Shown piece by piece: positions 1-11,091 of a stretch of 64,000 nucleotides of DNA; within the stretch, counting starts at the first letter, position 1; the number at the start of each line of letters is the position of its first letter. The translations under genes and the position numbers were made by a program. The notes beneath the pieces were generated by a model, which was given only the letters and a program-made list of their open reading frames with translations, did no database searches and was not told the DNA's origin. Source of the stretch: Caldicellulosiruptor naganoensis (GTDB lineage: Bacteria > Bacillota > Thermoanaerobacteria > Caldicellulosiruptorales > Caldicellulosiruptoraceae). The stretch is taken from the NCBI RefSeq assembly GCF_026914285.1, contig NZ_CP113864.1, forward strand, positions 1 to 64,000, given 5' to 3'.

Positions 1-1365
1 ATGGTAGATTACGACGTCAATAAAGTATGGGAAGATATCAAGGAGGTTATCAAAAAAGAACTGAACCCAAGCCCAACAGATATCTCATACAACACATGGG
101 TTGAAACACTTGTTCCCATTTGTTTTGATGAGAACGACACTCTAATTTTAAAGGCATTTGCAGATTTCCACAGGGAGATAGTTATAAATAGATATTCTGT
201 CTTGATACTAAACGCCCTGAGGCAGCTTTACTCACCTCATTTGAGTTTTAAAGTCATCCTGCCAAATGAGGTTGATAAGTATAAAAAGTACATAAAGCAA
301 AAACAAGAAGAAAAGGTTGAAATTACAACAACGCTAAATCCTAAATACACTTTTGAGACATTTGTTGTTGGCAATAACAACAGGCTTGCTCATGCTGCAG
401 CCCTGGCAGTTGCAGAAACCCCACCCGGTGAAAAGACATACAATCCGCTTTTTATCTATGGTGGAGTTGGGCTTGGAAAGACACACCTTATGCACGCAAT
501 TGGCCATCATGTATTAAAGCTCTATCCTGACACAAAGGTTATGTATGTAACATCTGAAGTTTTCACAAACGAGCTGATCGCTGCAATTAGAGATGAAAAA
601 ACTGACGAGTTCAGAATGAAGTACAGAAATGTTGACGTTCTTTTGATTGACGACATCCAGTTTCTGGGCGGAAAAGAGAGGACCCAAGAAGAGTTCTTCC
701 ACACATTCAACACACTGTATGAAGCAAACAAAAAGATAATTTTATCATCAGACAGACCACCAAAAGAGATAAACACTTTAGAAGACAGGCTCAGGTCCCG
801 CTTTGAATGGGGACTTATCACAGACATCCAACCGCCTGACTACGAGACGCGGATCGCAATTTTGAGTAAAAAATGCCAGCTTGAAGGAACACAAGTGCCA
901 CAGCATATTTTAGAGTTCATAGCCTCAAAGATTGACACAAACATAAGAGAGCTTGAAGGTGCACTTAACAAAATCTTGGCATACTCAAAGCTCATGGCAC
1001 CTGACAAAGAAATCACATTAGAACTTGCCGAAAAGGCCCTAAAAGAGTTTATCGATACAAATTCCAAAAAAGAGCTTACAATTGAGGATATTCAGGCAGA
1101 GGTTGCAAGCTATTTCAATATAAAGCTTGAGGATTTTAAATCATCAAGAAGGTCGCGAAATGTTGCATTTCCGCGCCAGATAGCAATGTACTTAGCAAGA
1201 GAACTCACAAACGTGTCTTTACCCAAAATAGGAGAAGCATTTGGCGGAAAGGACCACACAACAGTACTTCATGCCTGTGAAAAAATCAAAGAACTTATCA
1301 ACAAGGATACTAACATAAGAAACACTGTGGAAAACTTAAAAAAACGACTTATCAACAGAGAATAA
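1..1365 (+). CDS. dnaA: Chromosomal replication initiator DnaA
   Basis: Initiator ATPase that binds DnaA boxes and opens oriC. The 454 residues match the usual length and four-domain layout: an N-terminal domain (about 1-85), a linker, an AAA+ core with Walker A GGVGLGKTH near residue 154 and Walker B LLIDDIQF near 214, and a C-terminal DNA-binding domain with the DnaA signature GGKDHTTVLHACEKI near 415. The window begins exactly on its ATG, so the upstream promoter is not visible. A DnaA-box-like TGTGGAAAA lies inside its 3' end (1326-1334), and more boxes follow the stop, which fits autoregulation and origin function. Confidence 0.99.
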   Translation: MVDYDVNKVWEDIKEVIKKELNPSPTDISYNTWVETLVPICFDENDTLILKAFADFHREIVINRYSVLILNALRQLYSPHLSFKVILPNEVDKYKKYIKQKQEEKVEITTTLNPKYTFETFVVGNNNRLAHAAALAVAETPPGEKTYNPLFIYGGVGLGKTHLMHAIGHHVLKLYPDTKVMYVTSEVFTNELIAAIRDEKTDEFRMKYRNVDVLLIDDIQFLGGKERTQEEFFHTFNTLYEANKKIILSSDRPPKEINTLEDRLRSRFEWGLITDIQPPDYETRIAILSKKCQLEGTQVPQHILEFIASKIDTNIRELEGALNKILAYSKLMAPDKEITLELAEKALKEFIDTNSKKELTIEDIQAEVASYFNIKLEDFKSSRRSRNVAFPRQIAMYLARELTNVSLPKIGEAFGGKDHTTVLHACEKIKELINKDTNIRNTVENLKKRLINRE

Positions 1366-1591
1366 ACAACTGTGGATAACTTGGTGTGAATTTGATTTTC
1401 CACATGTTAATTTGGTTGAAAACCAGCCAAATTATCCACAATGTTATTAAGTTATTCAAATCTACATTTCTCAAGTACTCAAAGGAGTTTTCAACTTATC
1501 CACAGGCGTTTTTAGTACTACTGTTGATGACAAGTTTTTTGTTTTGCTTTTTAGATAGCAACACCCCCAAATAAAAAAGGAGGGAAGAGAA
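1366..1591. other. oriC: Replication origin (oriC) between dnaA and dnaN
   Basis: The intergenic spacer carries DnaA boxes: TGTGGATAA at 1371-1379 (reverse), TTTTCCACA at 1396-1404, TTATCCACA at 1432-1440 and TTATCCACA at 1496-1504. The last box is followed by GGCG and then six triplets in a row with T in the middle (1512-1529: TTA GTA CTA CTG TTG ATG). On the other strand this is the DnaA-trio pattern of the basal unwinding system. A T-rich stretch follows (1535-1556) and is a plausible unwinding region. The dnaN ribosome site (AAGGAGGG) ends the spacer. The boxes are seen directly; the unwinding role is inferred. Confidence 0.85.
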
Positions 1592-2695
1592 ATGAGATTT
1601 GTTGTGGACAAAGAGGTTTTGCAAGACAATATTTCCAAGGTAATATATTCTGCAGCATCAACAAAGGTCACATCAATCTTAGAGTGTGTGCTTATTGAAG
1701 CAGAGGATGTTGTTGTGCTTACTACAAATGACATGAAAATGCAAATACAAACAGAGTTTAATGCTGAGATTTTAGAAAAAGGTGCTGCCCTTGTCAAAGC
1801 AAAGCTTTTGTCTGACATTGTGAAAAAGCTTCCATCTGGCGATGTTGAGATAATTAAAGAGGATAACGAAGTGAAAGTCAGGTGCCAGAAGATAGAGTTT
1901 AGGCTTCCAAGCTTAGACCCGCTTGATTTTCCAAAGATGGACAGAAAACCAGTTGACAGCTACTGTGAGTTTGTTGCAACAGAGTTCGAAGATGCTATGG
2001 ACAAGGTTATATTTGCAACATCCAAGGATGAGACAAGGCCCACATTTACAGGTGTACTTTTCGAAAGAGAGGAAGATTTTGTAAACCTTGTGGGGATGGA
2101 CGGGCACAGGCTTGCAATCTGCAAGTTAAAACCAATTGAGGTAGATGGTGAGTTTTCAGAGATTGTGCCTGCTGAGAACTTGGATGATATAACAAAGATA
2201 ATAGACATCGAGGAAGCAGATAAGGTGAGGGTTTCGTTTTTTGAAAACCAAGCTTTGTTTGAGATAGGTTCAACAAGTATAATTGTAACCTTGATAGCTG
2301 GTAGGTTTTTTGACTACAAAAATGTCATTCCAACAGAGTATTCAACAAGAATTTCTATCTCGTCAGATGTTCTGGAGAGCACCTTGGAGAGAGCTTCAAT
2401 TGTTTCAAAAGATGAAAAGACAAACGTCCAAGCAGTTATATTTGAAGTTTCAGGAATGTTATTTAGAGTAATGTCATATTCAACAGACGGTAGGTACGAG
2501 GAAGACGTTCTGTGTGATGTTGAAGGAAAGGACATCAGGATTGGATTTAACGTCAAGTACTTCTTAGATGTTTTAAAAGTTTTAGATGGGCAGGTTGACC
2601 TCTACATCACATCAAATACAAGCCCAAGCATCGTACGACCGCAGGACGACCAGAATTACATCTACCTTGTACTGCCTGTAAAGATGCCCGAATAA
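1592..2695 (+). CDS. dnaN: DNA polymerase III sliding clamp (beta subunit)
   Basis: Ring-shaped processivity clamp for the replicative polymerase. The 367 residues and the start (MRFVVDKEVLQDNISKV) fit the DnaN family of three repeated clamp domains. The C-terminal end YLVLPVKMPE is the typical clamp terminus (the family usually ends LPVRL or similar). The ATG is preceded by AAGGAGGGAAGAGA. It sits in the canonical dnaA-dnaN-recF order. The small S4-domain gene yaaA, often found between dnaN and recF in Firmicutes, is absent: only 26 bases separate dnaN from recF. Confidence 0.98.
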   Translation: MRFVVDKEVLQDNISKVIYSAASTKVTSILECVLIEAEDVVVLTTNDMKMQIQTEFNAEILEKGAALVKAKLLSDIVKKLPSGDVEIIKEDNEVKVRCQKIEFRLPSLDPLDFPKMDRKPVDSYCEFVATEFEDAMDKVIFATSKDETRPTFTGVLFEREEDFVNLVGMDGHRLAICKLKPIEVDGEFSEIVPAENLDDITKIIDIEEADKVRVSFFENQALFEIGSTSIIVTLIAGRFFDYKNVIPTEYSTRISISSDVLESTLERASIVSKDEKTNVQAVIFEVSGMLFRVMSYSTDGRYEEDVLCDVEGKDIRIGFNVKYFLDVLKVLDGQVDLYITSNTSPSIVRPQDDQNYIYLVLPVKMPE

Positions 2696-2721
2696 AGCTT
2701 TTTGTTTGGGGTTTTGAAAAG

Positions 2722-3768
2722 ATGATATTAAAAAGTATCTATATTGAAAACTTTAGAAATCACAAGCAGAGATTTTTTGAGTTCAAAGATGGAATAAATT
2801 TGGTTTTAGGGAAAAACGCCTCAGGAAAGACAAACCTTCTTGAGGCTATATATTTTTGTATTTGTGGAAAGTCTTTTAAAGCAAGGGATGTAAATCTTAT
2901 TAACTTTGAAAGTGACTATTTTAAGCTTGAGGCATCCATTTTTCAGAATGATTTTGAATATAAGGTATTCTGTTATGTAGACAGGCTTTCTCAAAAGAGA
3001 ATAATGATAAATGAAAAGAAAGTTAATAAGTTATCTGAGCTTATAGAGAAGTTCAAGTTTGTATATTTTGAACCAGATTCAACCGAACTTATAAAACAGG
3101 ACCCAAAGGTGCGCCGTAGGTTTTTAGACATGGAGGTTGCAAAGATCTATCCTCATATGATAAAAACCTTTCAGGACTATCAAAAAGCCTTGATGAGCAG
3201 AAACGCTTTTTTGAAAAGTTACGATAAAAAGGATATAATAGATGTGTACGATGTAGAGCTTTCTAAACTGGGGTATCAGATAGCTAAAAAGAGAGAAGAG
3301 ACAATAAAAAAGCTGTCTGAGGCGACAAAACAGGTTTGGTATGAGGTGTTTGAAGACAAAAGTACAATCGACCTTGTGTACAGACCGTCGATTGAATCAT
3401 CAAGTCAAGAAGAATATTACAACCAACTTAAAAAGCAGTTTGAAAAAGACCTCAACTTTGGATTTACGACAAAAGGGGTTCACAGAGACGATTTTGATGT
3501 TCTTATAAACCAAAAAAGTGCAAAAGAGTACGCGTCAGAAGGACAGATTAAGCTTGCATGTATTGCAATATATCTTGCCTCTGCAAAGCTCTTTGAAAGA
3601 TCAGTTTTGCTTTTAGACGACATTTTCTCAGAACTTGATGATGAAAAGAGGAAAAATGTGCTTGGGCTATGCCGGGATTATCAAGCTATTATAACCTCTG
3701 CAGAGGAAAAGGAAAGTTTAATAAGTGCAGGACTTATTAAGGATGATATAAATCTTGTTCAACTATGA
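2722..3768 (+). CDS. recF: DNA replication and repair protein RecF
   Basis: SMC-like ATPase that loads RecA at gaps with RecO and RecR. The 348 residues start MILKSIYIENFRNH, typical of RecF. Walker A GKNASGKTN lies near residue 31, the ABC-type signature SEGQIKLA near 272, and Walker B LLLDDIFSELDD near 296. It lies 26 bases after dnaN and is probably co-transcribed. All ATPase motifs are present, so it looks functional. Confidence 0.97.
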   Translation: MILKSIYIENFRNHKQRFFEFKDGINLVLGKNASGKTNLLEAIYFCICGKSFKARDVNLINFESDYFKLEASIFQNDFEYKVFCYVDRLSQKRIMINEKKVNKLSELIEKFKFVYFEPDSTELIKQDPKVRRRFLDMEVAKIYPHMIKTFQDYQKALMSRNAFLKSYDKKDIIDVYDVELSKLGYQIAKKREETIKKLSEATKQVWYEVFEDKSTIDLVYRPSIESSSQEEYYNQLKKQFEKDLNFGFTTKGVHRDDFDVLINQKSAKEYASEGQIKLACIAIYLASAKLFERSVLLLDDIFSELDDEKRKNVLGLCRDYQAIITSAEEKESLISAGLIKDDINLVQL

Positions 3769-3806
3769 AGTTTTTATTTTTAAAAACTCCATAGGGATGT
3801 GAAGGT

Positions 3807-4091
3807 ATGTTTGCTCATATAGGAGAGGATTATGTTATCAACAGCTCTGAGCTTCTTTTGATAATGAACTATGATATTTTTATGAGCTCTGAGGACAACT
3901 TAAAGATTTTAGAAAAACTAAAGAGTGAAGATAGAGTTGTTGTTATAAACGACGACTTGAAAAAATCTATACTACTTCTTGAGATTGATGGAAGACTTTA
4001 TGCCATTGTCTCTCCGGTTTCATCAACAACACTTGCAAAAAGATTTGTCAATTTCAACTCATATGTAGACAACTACCTTGATATGACATAA
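3807..4091 (+). CDS. remB: Extracellular matrix regulator RemB-like (DUF370) protein
   Basis: Small 94-residue protein of the RemA/RemB (DUF370, YaaB) family, found between recF and gyrB in many Firmicutes. The N-terminus MFAHIGEDYVINSSELLLI and the central hydrophobic strands fit that family. RemA-type proteins are DNA-binding regulators of matrix genes in Bacillus; the role here is unknown. It lies 38 bases after recF and 52 before gyrB, so it is probably in the same operon. Family assignment is from position and N-terminal pattern. Confidence 0.8.
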   Translation: MFAHIGEDYVINSSELLLIMNYDIFMSSEDNLKILEKLKSEDRVVVINDDLKKSILLLEIDGRLYAIVSPVSSTTLAKRFVNFNSYVDNYLDMT

Positions 4092-4116
4092 AAGTAGCTT
4101 TATTTTTATTGTCTAA

Positions 4117-6057
<1,941 letters not shown>

Positions 6058-6075
6058 AAAAGAGGTGTTTCAAAA

Positions 6076-6165
6076 GTGGAAGTTGCAAAAAAAATTTATG
6101 AGGAAGTTATAAAACTGCCTGAAGAGACTCAGAGAAAAGTTCTGGATTTTATTGAATTTAATTGA
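6076..6165 (+). pseudogene. Antitoxin remnant (DUF2281-like)
   Basis: A 29-codon reading frame starts at a GTG and reads VEVAKKIYEEVIKLPEETQR then KVLDFIEFN before a stop. The pattern (alternating E/K helix, LPEETQRKVLDFIEF) matches the N-terminal part of small DUF2281-type antitoxins, which are usually 60-80 residues. Here it ends early. It lies just before a decayed Doc-like toxin, so it is probably the antitoxin half of a dead toxin-antitoxin pair. Confidence 0.45.
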
Positions 6166-6201
6166 AGAAAATTGCGAGATATTAAAGGAGTTAGCTGATA
6201 A

Positions 6202-6457
6202 ATGATAATGTTGAGTATTGAGGATGTATTGTTGATTGCTAAAAATTAATAGAAAGATTTGAATAATAAGGAATCACCCTCTAATAGATGGTAATAAAAG
6301 ATTAGGTGTAAGTGTTTAACTAATATTATGTAAACTCCATAATATTATCTTAGAATATACAAAAGAAGAGACAGTAGATTTAGCTATAAGAATTGCAGAA
6401 GGTAGTATTGATATTGAAGATGTTGTCGAATGGATAAAAAAGCATGAGAAAAAGTGA
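6202..6457 (+). pseudogene. Decayed Fic/Doc-family toxin (death-on-curing)
   Basis: Fragments in more than one frame reassemble a Doc-type protein. The N-terminal piece is MIMLSIEDVLLIAKN followed by a stop. The middle piece reads NHPLIDGNKRLGVSV, the Fic/Doc active-site region (family motif HPFxDGNKR). The C-terminal piece reads TKEETVDLAIRIAEGSIDIE then DVVEWIKKHEKK, the usual Doc tail. Several stops and frame changes rule out a working toxin. The whole 6058-6485 spacer between gyrB and gyrA is occupied by this and the antitoxin remnant. The recognisable catalytic motif makes the family call fairly safe. Confidence 0.7.
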
Positions 6458-6485
6458 ACACTATAAAGGGAGGAAAAATTAAAGC

Positions 6486-8915
6486 ATGGAAGAGCTTGAT
6501 TTCAGGATAATTCCTGTTGAGATACAAGAAGAGATGAAACGAAGCTATATAGACTATGCAATGAGCGTAATTGTATCTCGTGCACTGCCAGATGTAAGAG
6601 ATGGCTTAAAGCCTGTTCACAGAAGGATTCTCTATGCAATGAACGAGATTGGACTTACACCAGACAAGCCTTACAGAAAGTCTGCAACGGTTGTCGGACA
6701 TGTTCTTGCTAAATACCATCCACACGGCGATGCTGCGGTGTATGAAAGCTTGGTGAGAATGGCACAGGACTTTTCTATGCGCCATCCACTTGTTGACGGG
6801 CATGGAAACTTTGGGTCGATTGATGGCGACCCACCTGCTGCTATGCGTTATACTGAAGCGCGCATGAGCAAAATTGCGGTAGAGATGCTGCGCGATATTG
6901 AAAAAGAAACGGTCGATTTTATGCCAAACTTTGACGAGTCTGCAAAAGAGCCGAAAGTATTGCCATCGCGCTTTCCAAACCTTCTTGTAAACGGAAGCCA
7001 GGGCATCGCAGTTGGTATGGCAACAAACATTCCACCTCACAACTTGGCAGAAGTTGTTGACGCGATTGTGTACATGCTTGACCATCCAGATGCTAGCTTA
7101 GATGACATTATGAAGATAATTAAAGGACCTGATTTTCCAACAGGTGGGTTTATAATCGGTAAAAAAGGGATAAAAGAGGCATATTCAACTGGCAAAGGTA
7201 AAATAGTGGTACGTGGAAAGGCTACGATTGAGCAAACATCTAAGGGAAGACAGAGGATAGTTATAACAGAGCTTCCTTACATGGTGAACAAAGCACGACT
7301 TATTGAAAAAATTGCTGAGCTTGTGCGGGACAAGAAAATTGAAGGAATTTCAGATATTAGAGATGAGTCAGACAAAGAAGGGTTGAGGATTGTAATTGAA
7401 ATAAAAAAGGATGCCGATGCAAATGTTGTGCTAAAACAGCTATACAAAAATACCCAGCTTCAGGACACATTTGGAATAATAATGCTTGCACTTGTTGACA
7501 ACCAGCCAAAGGTACTAACTCTTTTAGATATGATAAGCTACTACATTGAACATCAAAAGGATGTAATTGTAAGACGAACAAAATATGACCTTAAAAAAGC
7601 TGAAGAGAGAGCTCATATTTTAGAAGGTCTCAAAAAAGCGCTTGACCATATAGATGAGATTATCTCAATCATTCGTTCATCGAAAATGGTAAATGAAGCA
7701 AAGGAAAGACTAATTGAAAGGTTTGGATTTACAGAGGTCCAAGCTCAGGCAATACTTGATATGAGACTGCAAAGACTTACCGGGCTTGAAAGACAAAAGG
7801 TAGAAGAAGAGCTTGTGGAGCTTCTTAAGATGATTGAGTATTACAAGAACGTGCTTGCAAGTGAGGAGATGGTAAAGGAGGTTATTAAGAAAGAGATTTT
7901 AGAGATAAAAGAAAAGTACAAAGACGAAAGAAGGACAAAGATAATTCAAGGCGAACAAGAAGACTTTGAGGAAGAAGAGCTCATTCAAGAGCAGGACACA
8001 GTGATTACACTTACTCACTTTGGGTACATCAAAAGACTTCCGCTTGACACATACAAGAGCCAGAAAAGAGGTGGCAAGGGTATAACGGGAATCTCAACAA
8101 GGGAAGAGGATTTTGTTGAAGAGGTATTTGTCACAACAACTCATCATTACATCTTGTTCTTTACAGACAAAGGAAAAGTGTACAAACTGAGAGCTTACGA
8201 AGTTCCTGAGGCGTCAAGGCAGGCAAAAGGTACTGCAATTGTAAATCTCATTCAAATAGAAAAAGATGAGAAAATTACAGCTTGCATGACTGTAAAAGAC
8301 TTCAAAGATGGCTACTTGATTATGTGCACCAAAAACGGCACGATTAAAAAGGTACTTTTGAGCGAGTTTGAAAACACAGGCAAGTCAGGCAAGAAGGCAA
8401 TAACTTTGCTTGAGGATGACTGCTTGATTGATGTAAAACTAACATCTGGCAATGACGAGATGGTTCTTGTTTCAAGCTCAGGCTACTGTGTTGTTTTCAA
8501 TGAACACGATGTAAGAGTTATGGGAAGGTCGGCACAGGGCGTCAAGGCTATGACACTTGAAGATGGCGACTTTATTGTTGGAATGGAAAAGGCAAGCGAT
8601 GGAAAGTATCTTTTGTGCGTTACAGAAAACGGGTTTGGAAAGCGAAGTGACATTGAAGAATACAGGAAGACAAAACGCGGTGCAAAAGGAGTTTTGACGT
8701 ACAAGGTCACAGAAAAGACGGGCAGGATTGTTGATATAAAGATGGTGAATGACGAGGATGAGATAATGCTGTGCTCAACAGATGGAGTGGTTATAAGGCT
8801 GGAAGTACAGCAGATTCCTGTGCAGGGAAGGTCAACACAAGGTGTCAAGCTCATGAGAATTGACGGGGATGAGATAAAAGTCTCTTCAATTGCAAGAATT
8901 AGAGACGATAGGTAA
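6486..8915 (+). CDS. gyrA: DNA gyrase subunit A
   Basis: DNA cleavage/religation subunit of gyrase. The 809 residues start at an ATG preceded by GGGAGGAAAAATTAAAGC. The catalytic tyrosine lies in [12 protein letters not shown] (Tyr122). The fluoroquinolone-determining region ([17 protein letters not shown]) is present. The C-terminal beta-pinwheel carries the GyrA box as QKRGGKG. It is separated from gyrB by about 430 bases that hold a dead toxin-antitoxin pair, so the two genes may no longer share one transcript. Confidence 0.98.
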   Translation: MEELDFRIIPVEIQEEMKRSYIDYAMSVIVSRALPDVRDGLKPVHRRILYAMNEIGLTPDKPYRKSATVVGHVLAKYHPHGDAAVYESLVRMAQDFSMRHPLVDGHGNFGSIDGDPPAAMRYTEARMSKIAVEMLRDIEKETVDFMPNFDESAKEPKVLPSRFPNLLVNGSQGIAVGMATNIPPHNLAEVVDAIVYMLDHPDASLDDIMKIIKGPDFPTGGFIIGKKGIKEAYSTGKGKIVVRGKATIEQTSKGRQRIVITELPYMVNKARLIEKIAELVRDKKIEGISDIRDESDKEGLRIVIEIKKDADANVVLKQLYKNTQLQDTFGIIMLALVDNQPKVLTLLDMISYYIEHQKDVIVRRTKYDLKKAEERAHILEGLKKALDHIDEIISIIRSSKMVNEAKERLIERFGFTEVQAQAILDMRLQRLTGLERQKVEEELVELLKMIEYYKNVLASEEMVKEVIKKEILEIKEKYKDERRTKIIQGEQEDFEEEELIQEQDTVITLTHFGYIKRLPLDTYKSQKRGGKGITGISTREEDFVEEVFVTTTHHYILFFTDKGKVYKLRAYEVPEASRQAKGTAIVNLIQIEKDEKITACMTVKDFKDGYLIMCTKNGTIKKVLLSEFENTGKSGKKAITLLEDDCLIDVKLTSGNDEMVLVSSSGYCVVFNEHDVRVMGRSAQGVKAMTLEDGDFIVGMEKASDGKYLLCVTENGFGKRSDIEEYRKTKRGAKGVLTYKVTEKTGRIVDIKMVNDEDEIMLCSTDGVVIRLEVQQIPVQGRSTQGVKLMRIDGDEIKVSSIARIRDDR

Positions 8916-8931
8916 AAAATCTTGTTAAAAG

Positions 8932-8967
8932 GGCTACAGGGATTGAGCCTGTAGCTTTTTTATTTTA
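8932..8967 (+). terminator. Rho-independent terminator after gyrA
   Basis: Stem GGCTACAGG (8932-8940) pairs with CCTGTAGC (8948-8955) around a short loop and is followed by TTTTTTATTTT. It lies 16 bases after the gyrA stop. Confidence 0.9.
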
Positions 8968-9094
8968 ATAGATTTCTCAACTTTCCATATAAATTTTTAA
9001 ATCAAAGAGGGGTATTAATAAAATATATAAAAAATCAAAAAAATATTTTCTAACCCAAATAACTGTGAATTTTTATGAAGAAAGGAGAGTTTTG

Positions 9095-9823
9095 ATGATA
9101 CCTTTAAAAGACACAATCCCAAGTCGCGAAAAACCTTTTATGACCTGGCTGCTGATATTAATTAATGTTTTTGTATTTTTACACCAGGTCTCTCTGCCAC
9201 CTGAACTTGCCCAGCAGTTTGTATACAAATACGGATTTGTCCCAGATAGATTTACTTACTATCTACAGCACGGGATTTTGACGGCTATTAGTGTTTCAAC
9301 CAGTTCAATTTTAACGTCGATGTTTTTGCACGGAAGCTGGATGCATCTTATTTCAAACATGTGGAGCTTGTGGCTGTTTGGCGACAATGTAGAAGACAGG
9401 GTAGGACACTTCAAGTTCTTAATATTTTACATTTTAAGCGGGATTTCAGCATCACTTACTCACTGGTTTTTCAACGCAACCTCTGATATTCCAACAGTTG
9501 GTGCATCTGGTGCAATATCAGGTGTGATGGGCGCATACTTTTTGATGTTTCCTCTGTCAAGGATTGTGACATTGATACCTCTTGGGTTTATTCCACTTTT
9601 TATTGAGATACCAGCACTTTTCTATCTTGGGATATGGTTTTTGTCGCAAGTGTCATCTGGAATACTTGAGCTGTTTGGGCCTGTGTTTGGAAGCGGCATT
9701 GCCTGGTGGGCTCATATAGGTGGGTTTTTGTTTGGCATGTTTACTATTAATTTCTTCAAGAAAAAGTACAGAAGGTACAACAATTTCTTTGACGATGAGA
9801 TTTTCTTTTATAGGTACTATTAA
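9095..9823 (+). CDS. Rhomboid-family intramembrane serine protease
   Basis: Membrane protease that cleaves substrates within the bilayer. It has several hydrophobic segments and the two catalytic signatures: GASGAISGVMGAYF (serine in GxSG, near residue 138) and WWAHIGGFLFG (histidine in the later helix, near 206). WMHLISNMWSLWLFGDNVED is the typical rhomboid loop/helix 2. I chose the ATG at 9095 (MIPLKDTIPS) because AAAGGAGAG precedes it at good spacing; an in-frame GTG at 9065 has no such site. It is followed 26 bases later by a Clp-fold serine protease gene. Confidence 0.92.
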   Translation: MIPLKDTIPSREKPFMTWLLILINVFVFLHQVSLPPELAQQFVYKYGFVPDRFTYYLQHGILTAISVSTSSILTSMFLHGSWMHLISNMWSLWLFGDNVEDRVGHFKFLIFYILSGISASLTHWFFNATSDIPTVGASGAISGVMGAYFLMFPLSRIVTLIPLGFIPLFIEIPALFYLGIWFLSQVSSGILELFGPVFGSGIAWWAHIGGFLFGMFTINFFKKKYRRYNNFFDDEIFFYRYY

Positions 9824-9849
9824 AAAGCAAACAAGGAGGAAAAGATAAG

Positions 9850-10662
9850 ATGAATTTTTGGGATATATTGGTACTATACTTAATTTTCACCTCACTGCAA
9901 CCTGTTATGAAACAAAGAATGTTAGAATCAACAAGGCAAAAACTTATTGCGAAGATAGAGAAAAAAAGAGGCTCAAGAGTAATTTTGCTTGTCCACAGGC
10001 AAGAAACCATGAGTTTTTTAGGCTTTCCTATCTATAAGTACATTGACATAAATGACTCAGAAGAGGTAATAAGGGCAATTGAAATGACAGACCCATCTGT
10101 GCCACTTGATATTATCCTTCACACACCCGGCGGGCTTGTTTTGGCTTCACTTCAGATTGCAAGGGCAATAAAAAGGCACAAGGGCAAAGTGACAGTCCAT
10201 ATTCCTCACCACGCAATGTCAGGCGGAACTTTAATTGCCTTGGCGGCAGACGAGATTGTAATGGCACCGGATGCGGTTTTAGGCCCTGTGGACCCGCAGA
10301 TTGGTGAGTTTCCTGCTGTGTCAATATTAGAGGTTGTAAAGCAAAAGCCAATAACTGAGATTGACGACAGAACGCTTATTTTAGCTGATGTTGCAAAAAA
10401 GGCTATAAGACAGACAAAAAACGCTGTTTTGGAGCTTTTGAGCGGGAACTATCCAGACGATGTTGCAGAGAAAATTGCAACAGAGCTTGTTGAGGGAAAA
10501 TACACACATGATTATCCAATTACCTACGAAAAGGCAAAAGAGATGGGCCTGAAAGTCAGCTGCTGTATAGACAAAGAAATCCAGCAGTTAATGAGCTTAT
10601 ACCCTCAGCCTATTGTAAAAAAGTCATCTGTTGAGTATTTGTGGTATCCAAAAGGAAGATAA
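9850..10662 (+). CDS. SDH-family Clp-fold serine proteinase (SppA-like)
   Basis: The 270-residue protein has one N-terminal membrane segment (about 5-20) followed by a ClpP/crotonase-type fold. HTPGGLVLASLQIARAIKR is the oxyanion/helix region, and HHAMSGGTLIALAADEIVMA holds the likely nucleophile serine (SGG, near residue 123). VLGPVDPQIG follows, as in the bacterial and archaeal serine dehydrogenase proteinase family. It is probably co-transcribed with the rhomboid gene: 26 bases apart, with AAGGAGGAAAAG before the ATG. Substrate unknown; membrane protein quality control is an inference. Confidence 0.88.
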   Translation: MNFWDILVLYLIFTSLQPVMKQRMLESTRQKLIAKIEKKRGSRVILLVHRQETMSFLGFPIYKYIDINDSEEVIRAIEMTDPSVPLDIILHTPGGLVLASLQIARAIKRHKGKVTVHIPHHAMSGGTLIALAADEIVMAPDAVLGPVDPQIGEFPAVSILEVVKQKPITEIDDRTLILADVAKKAIRQTKNAVLELLSGNYPDDVAEKIATELVEGKYTHDYPITYEKAKEMGLKVSCCIDKEIQQLMSLYPQPIVKKSSVEYLWYPKGR

Positions 10663-10757
10663 GAGTTTTTAATTTTCAGAAAATGTTGATTTTTTAAAAA
10701 TTATGCTATATTGTAAGGTATATTTGTTTTATAATTTGCTGAACAAAAAATTAAACC

Positions 10758-10811
10758 TGAAAGGGGCAAAGCTAAGGAAACTTAGCGGCGCAAAGCCATG
10801 GGCCTAAAGAG
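10758..10811 (+). promoter_or_regulatory. Truncated c-di-GMP-I (GEMM) riboswitch aptamer
   Basis: The core reads GGGGCAAAGCTAAG, a GAAA tetraloop, CTTAGCGGCGCAAAGCC and then GGGCCTAA. This is the conserved 5' half of the GEMM-I aptamer: P2 stem GCTAAG/CTTAGC capped by the GAAA tetraloop, CGCAAAGCC, and the CCTAA receptor strand. The second helix that should follow (the G-rich GGTAGC arm that completes the ligand pocket) is not found; AT-rich sequence follows instead. No intact gene lies directly downstream on the plus strand, so this is probably a relic. Confidence 0.6.
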
Positions 10812-10894
10812 GCTGTCTAAAAACAAAATTTTAAAATTTTTATTTCGCGATATTATAGGTAACACTTAGTAAATCAAAAACTCTATATTGTAAG

Positions 10895-10940
10895 AAAGGG
10901 ACTATCCAATTATCTTTTTGGACAGTCCCTTTAATTTCAA
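10895..10940 (+). terminator. Long hairpin, terminator-like
   Basis: AAAGGGACTATCCA (10895-10908) pairs with TGGACAGTCCCTTT (10919-10932) with one mismatch, followed by AATTTC. It could end transcription from 9095-10662 or from the truncated riboswitch. The tail is only weakly T-rich. I see no gene in the rest of 10663-11091. Confidence 0.55.
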
Positions 10941-11091
10941 TACTTGAAAATTCATTTACATGTTATAAACTCTATAAACTGTATTTTATGGAACTAATCA
11001 GAATTTTATCTCTTTTTTTTTTGCGCTTTTAAATAAAGTAAAAGAGATGCCACTTTACTTCCAGACAGCCCTACAAATCTTAAAATTTCAA

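Noticed and set aside
1386-1574. 62-residue frame in the dnaA-dnaN spacer
   Set aside because: It covers the DnaA boxes and the unwinding region and has no ribosome site.
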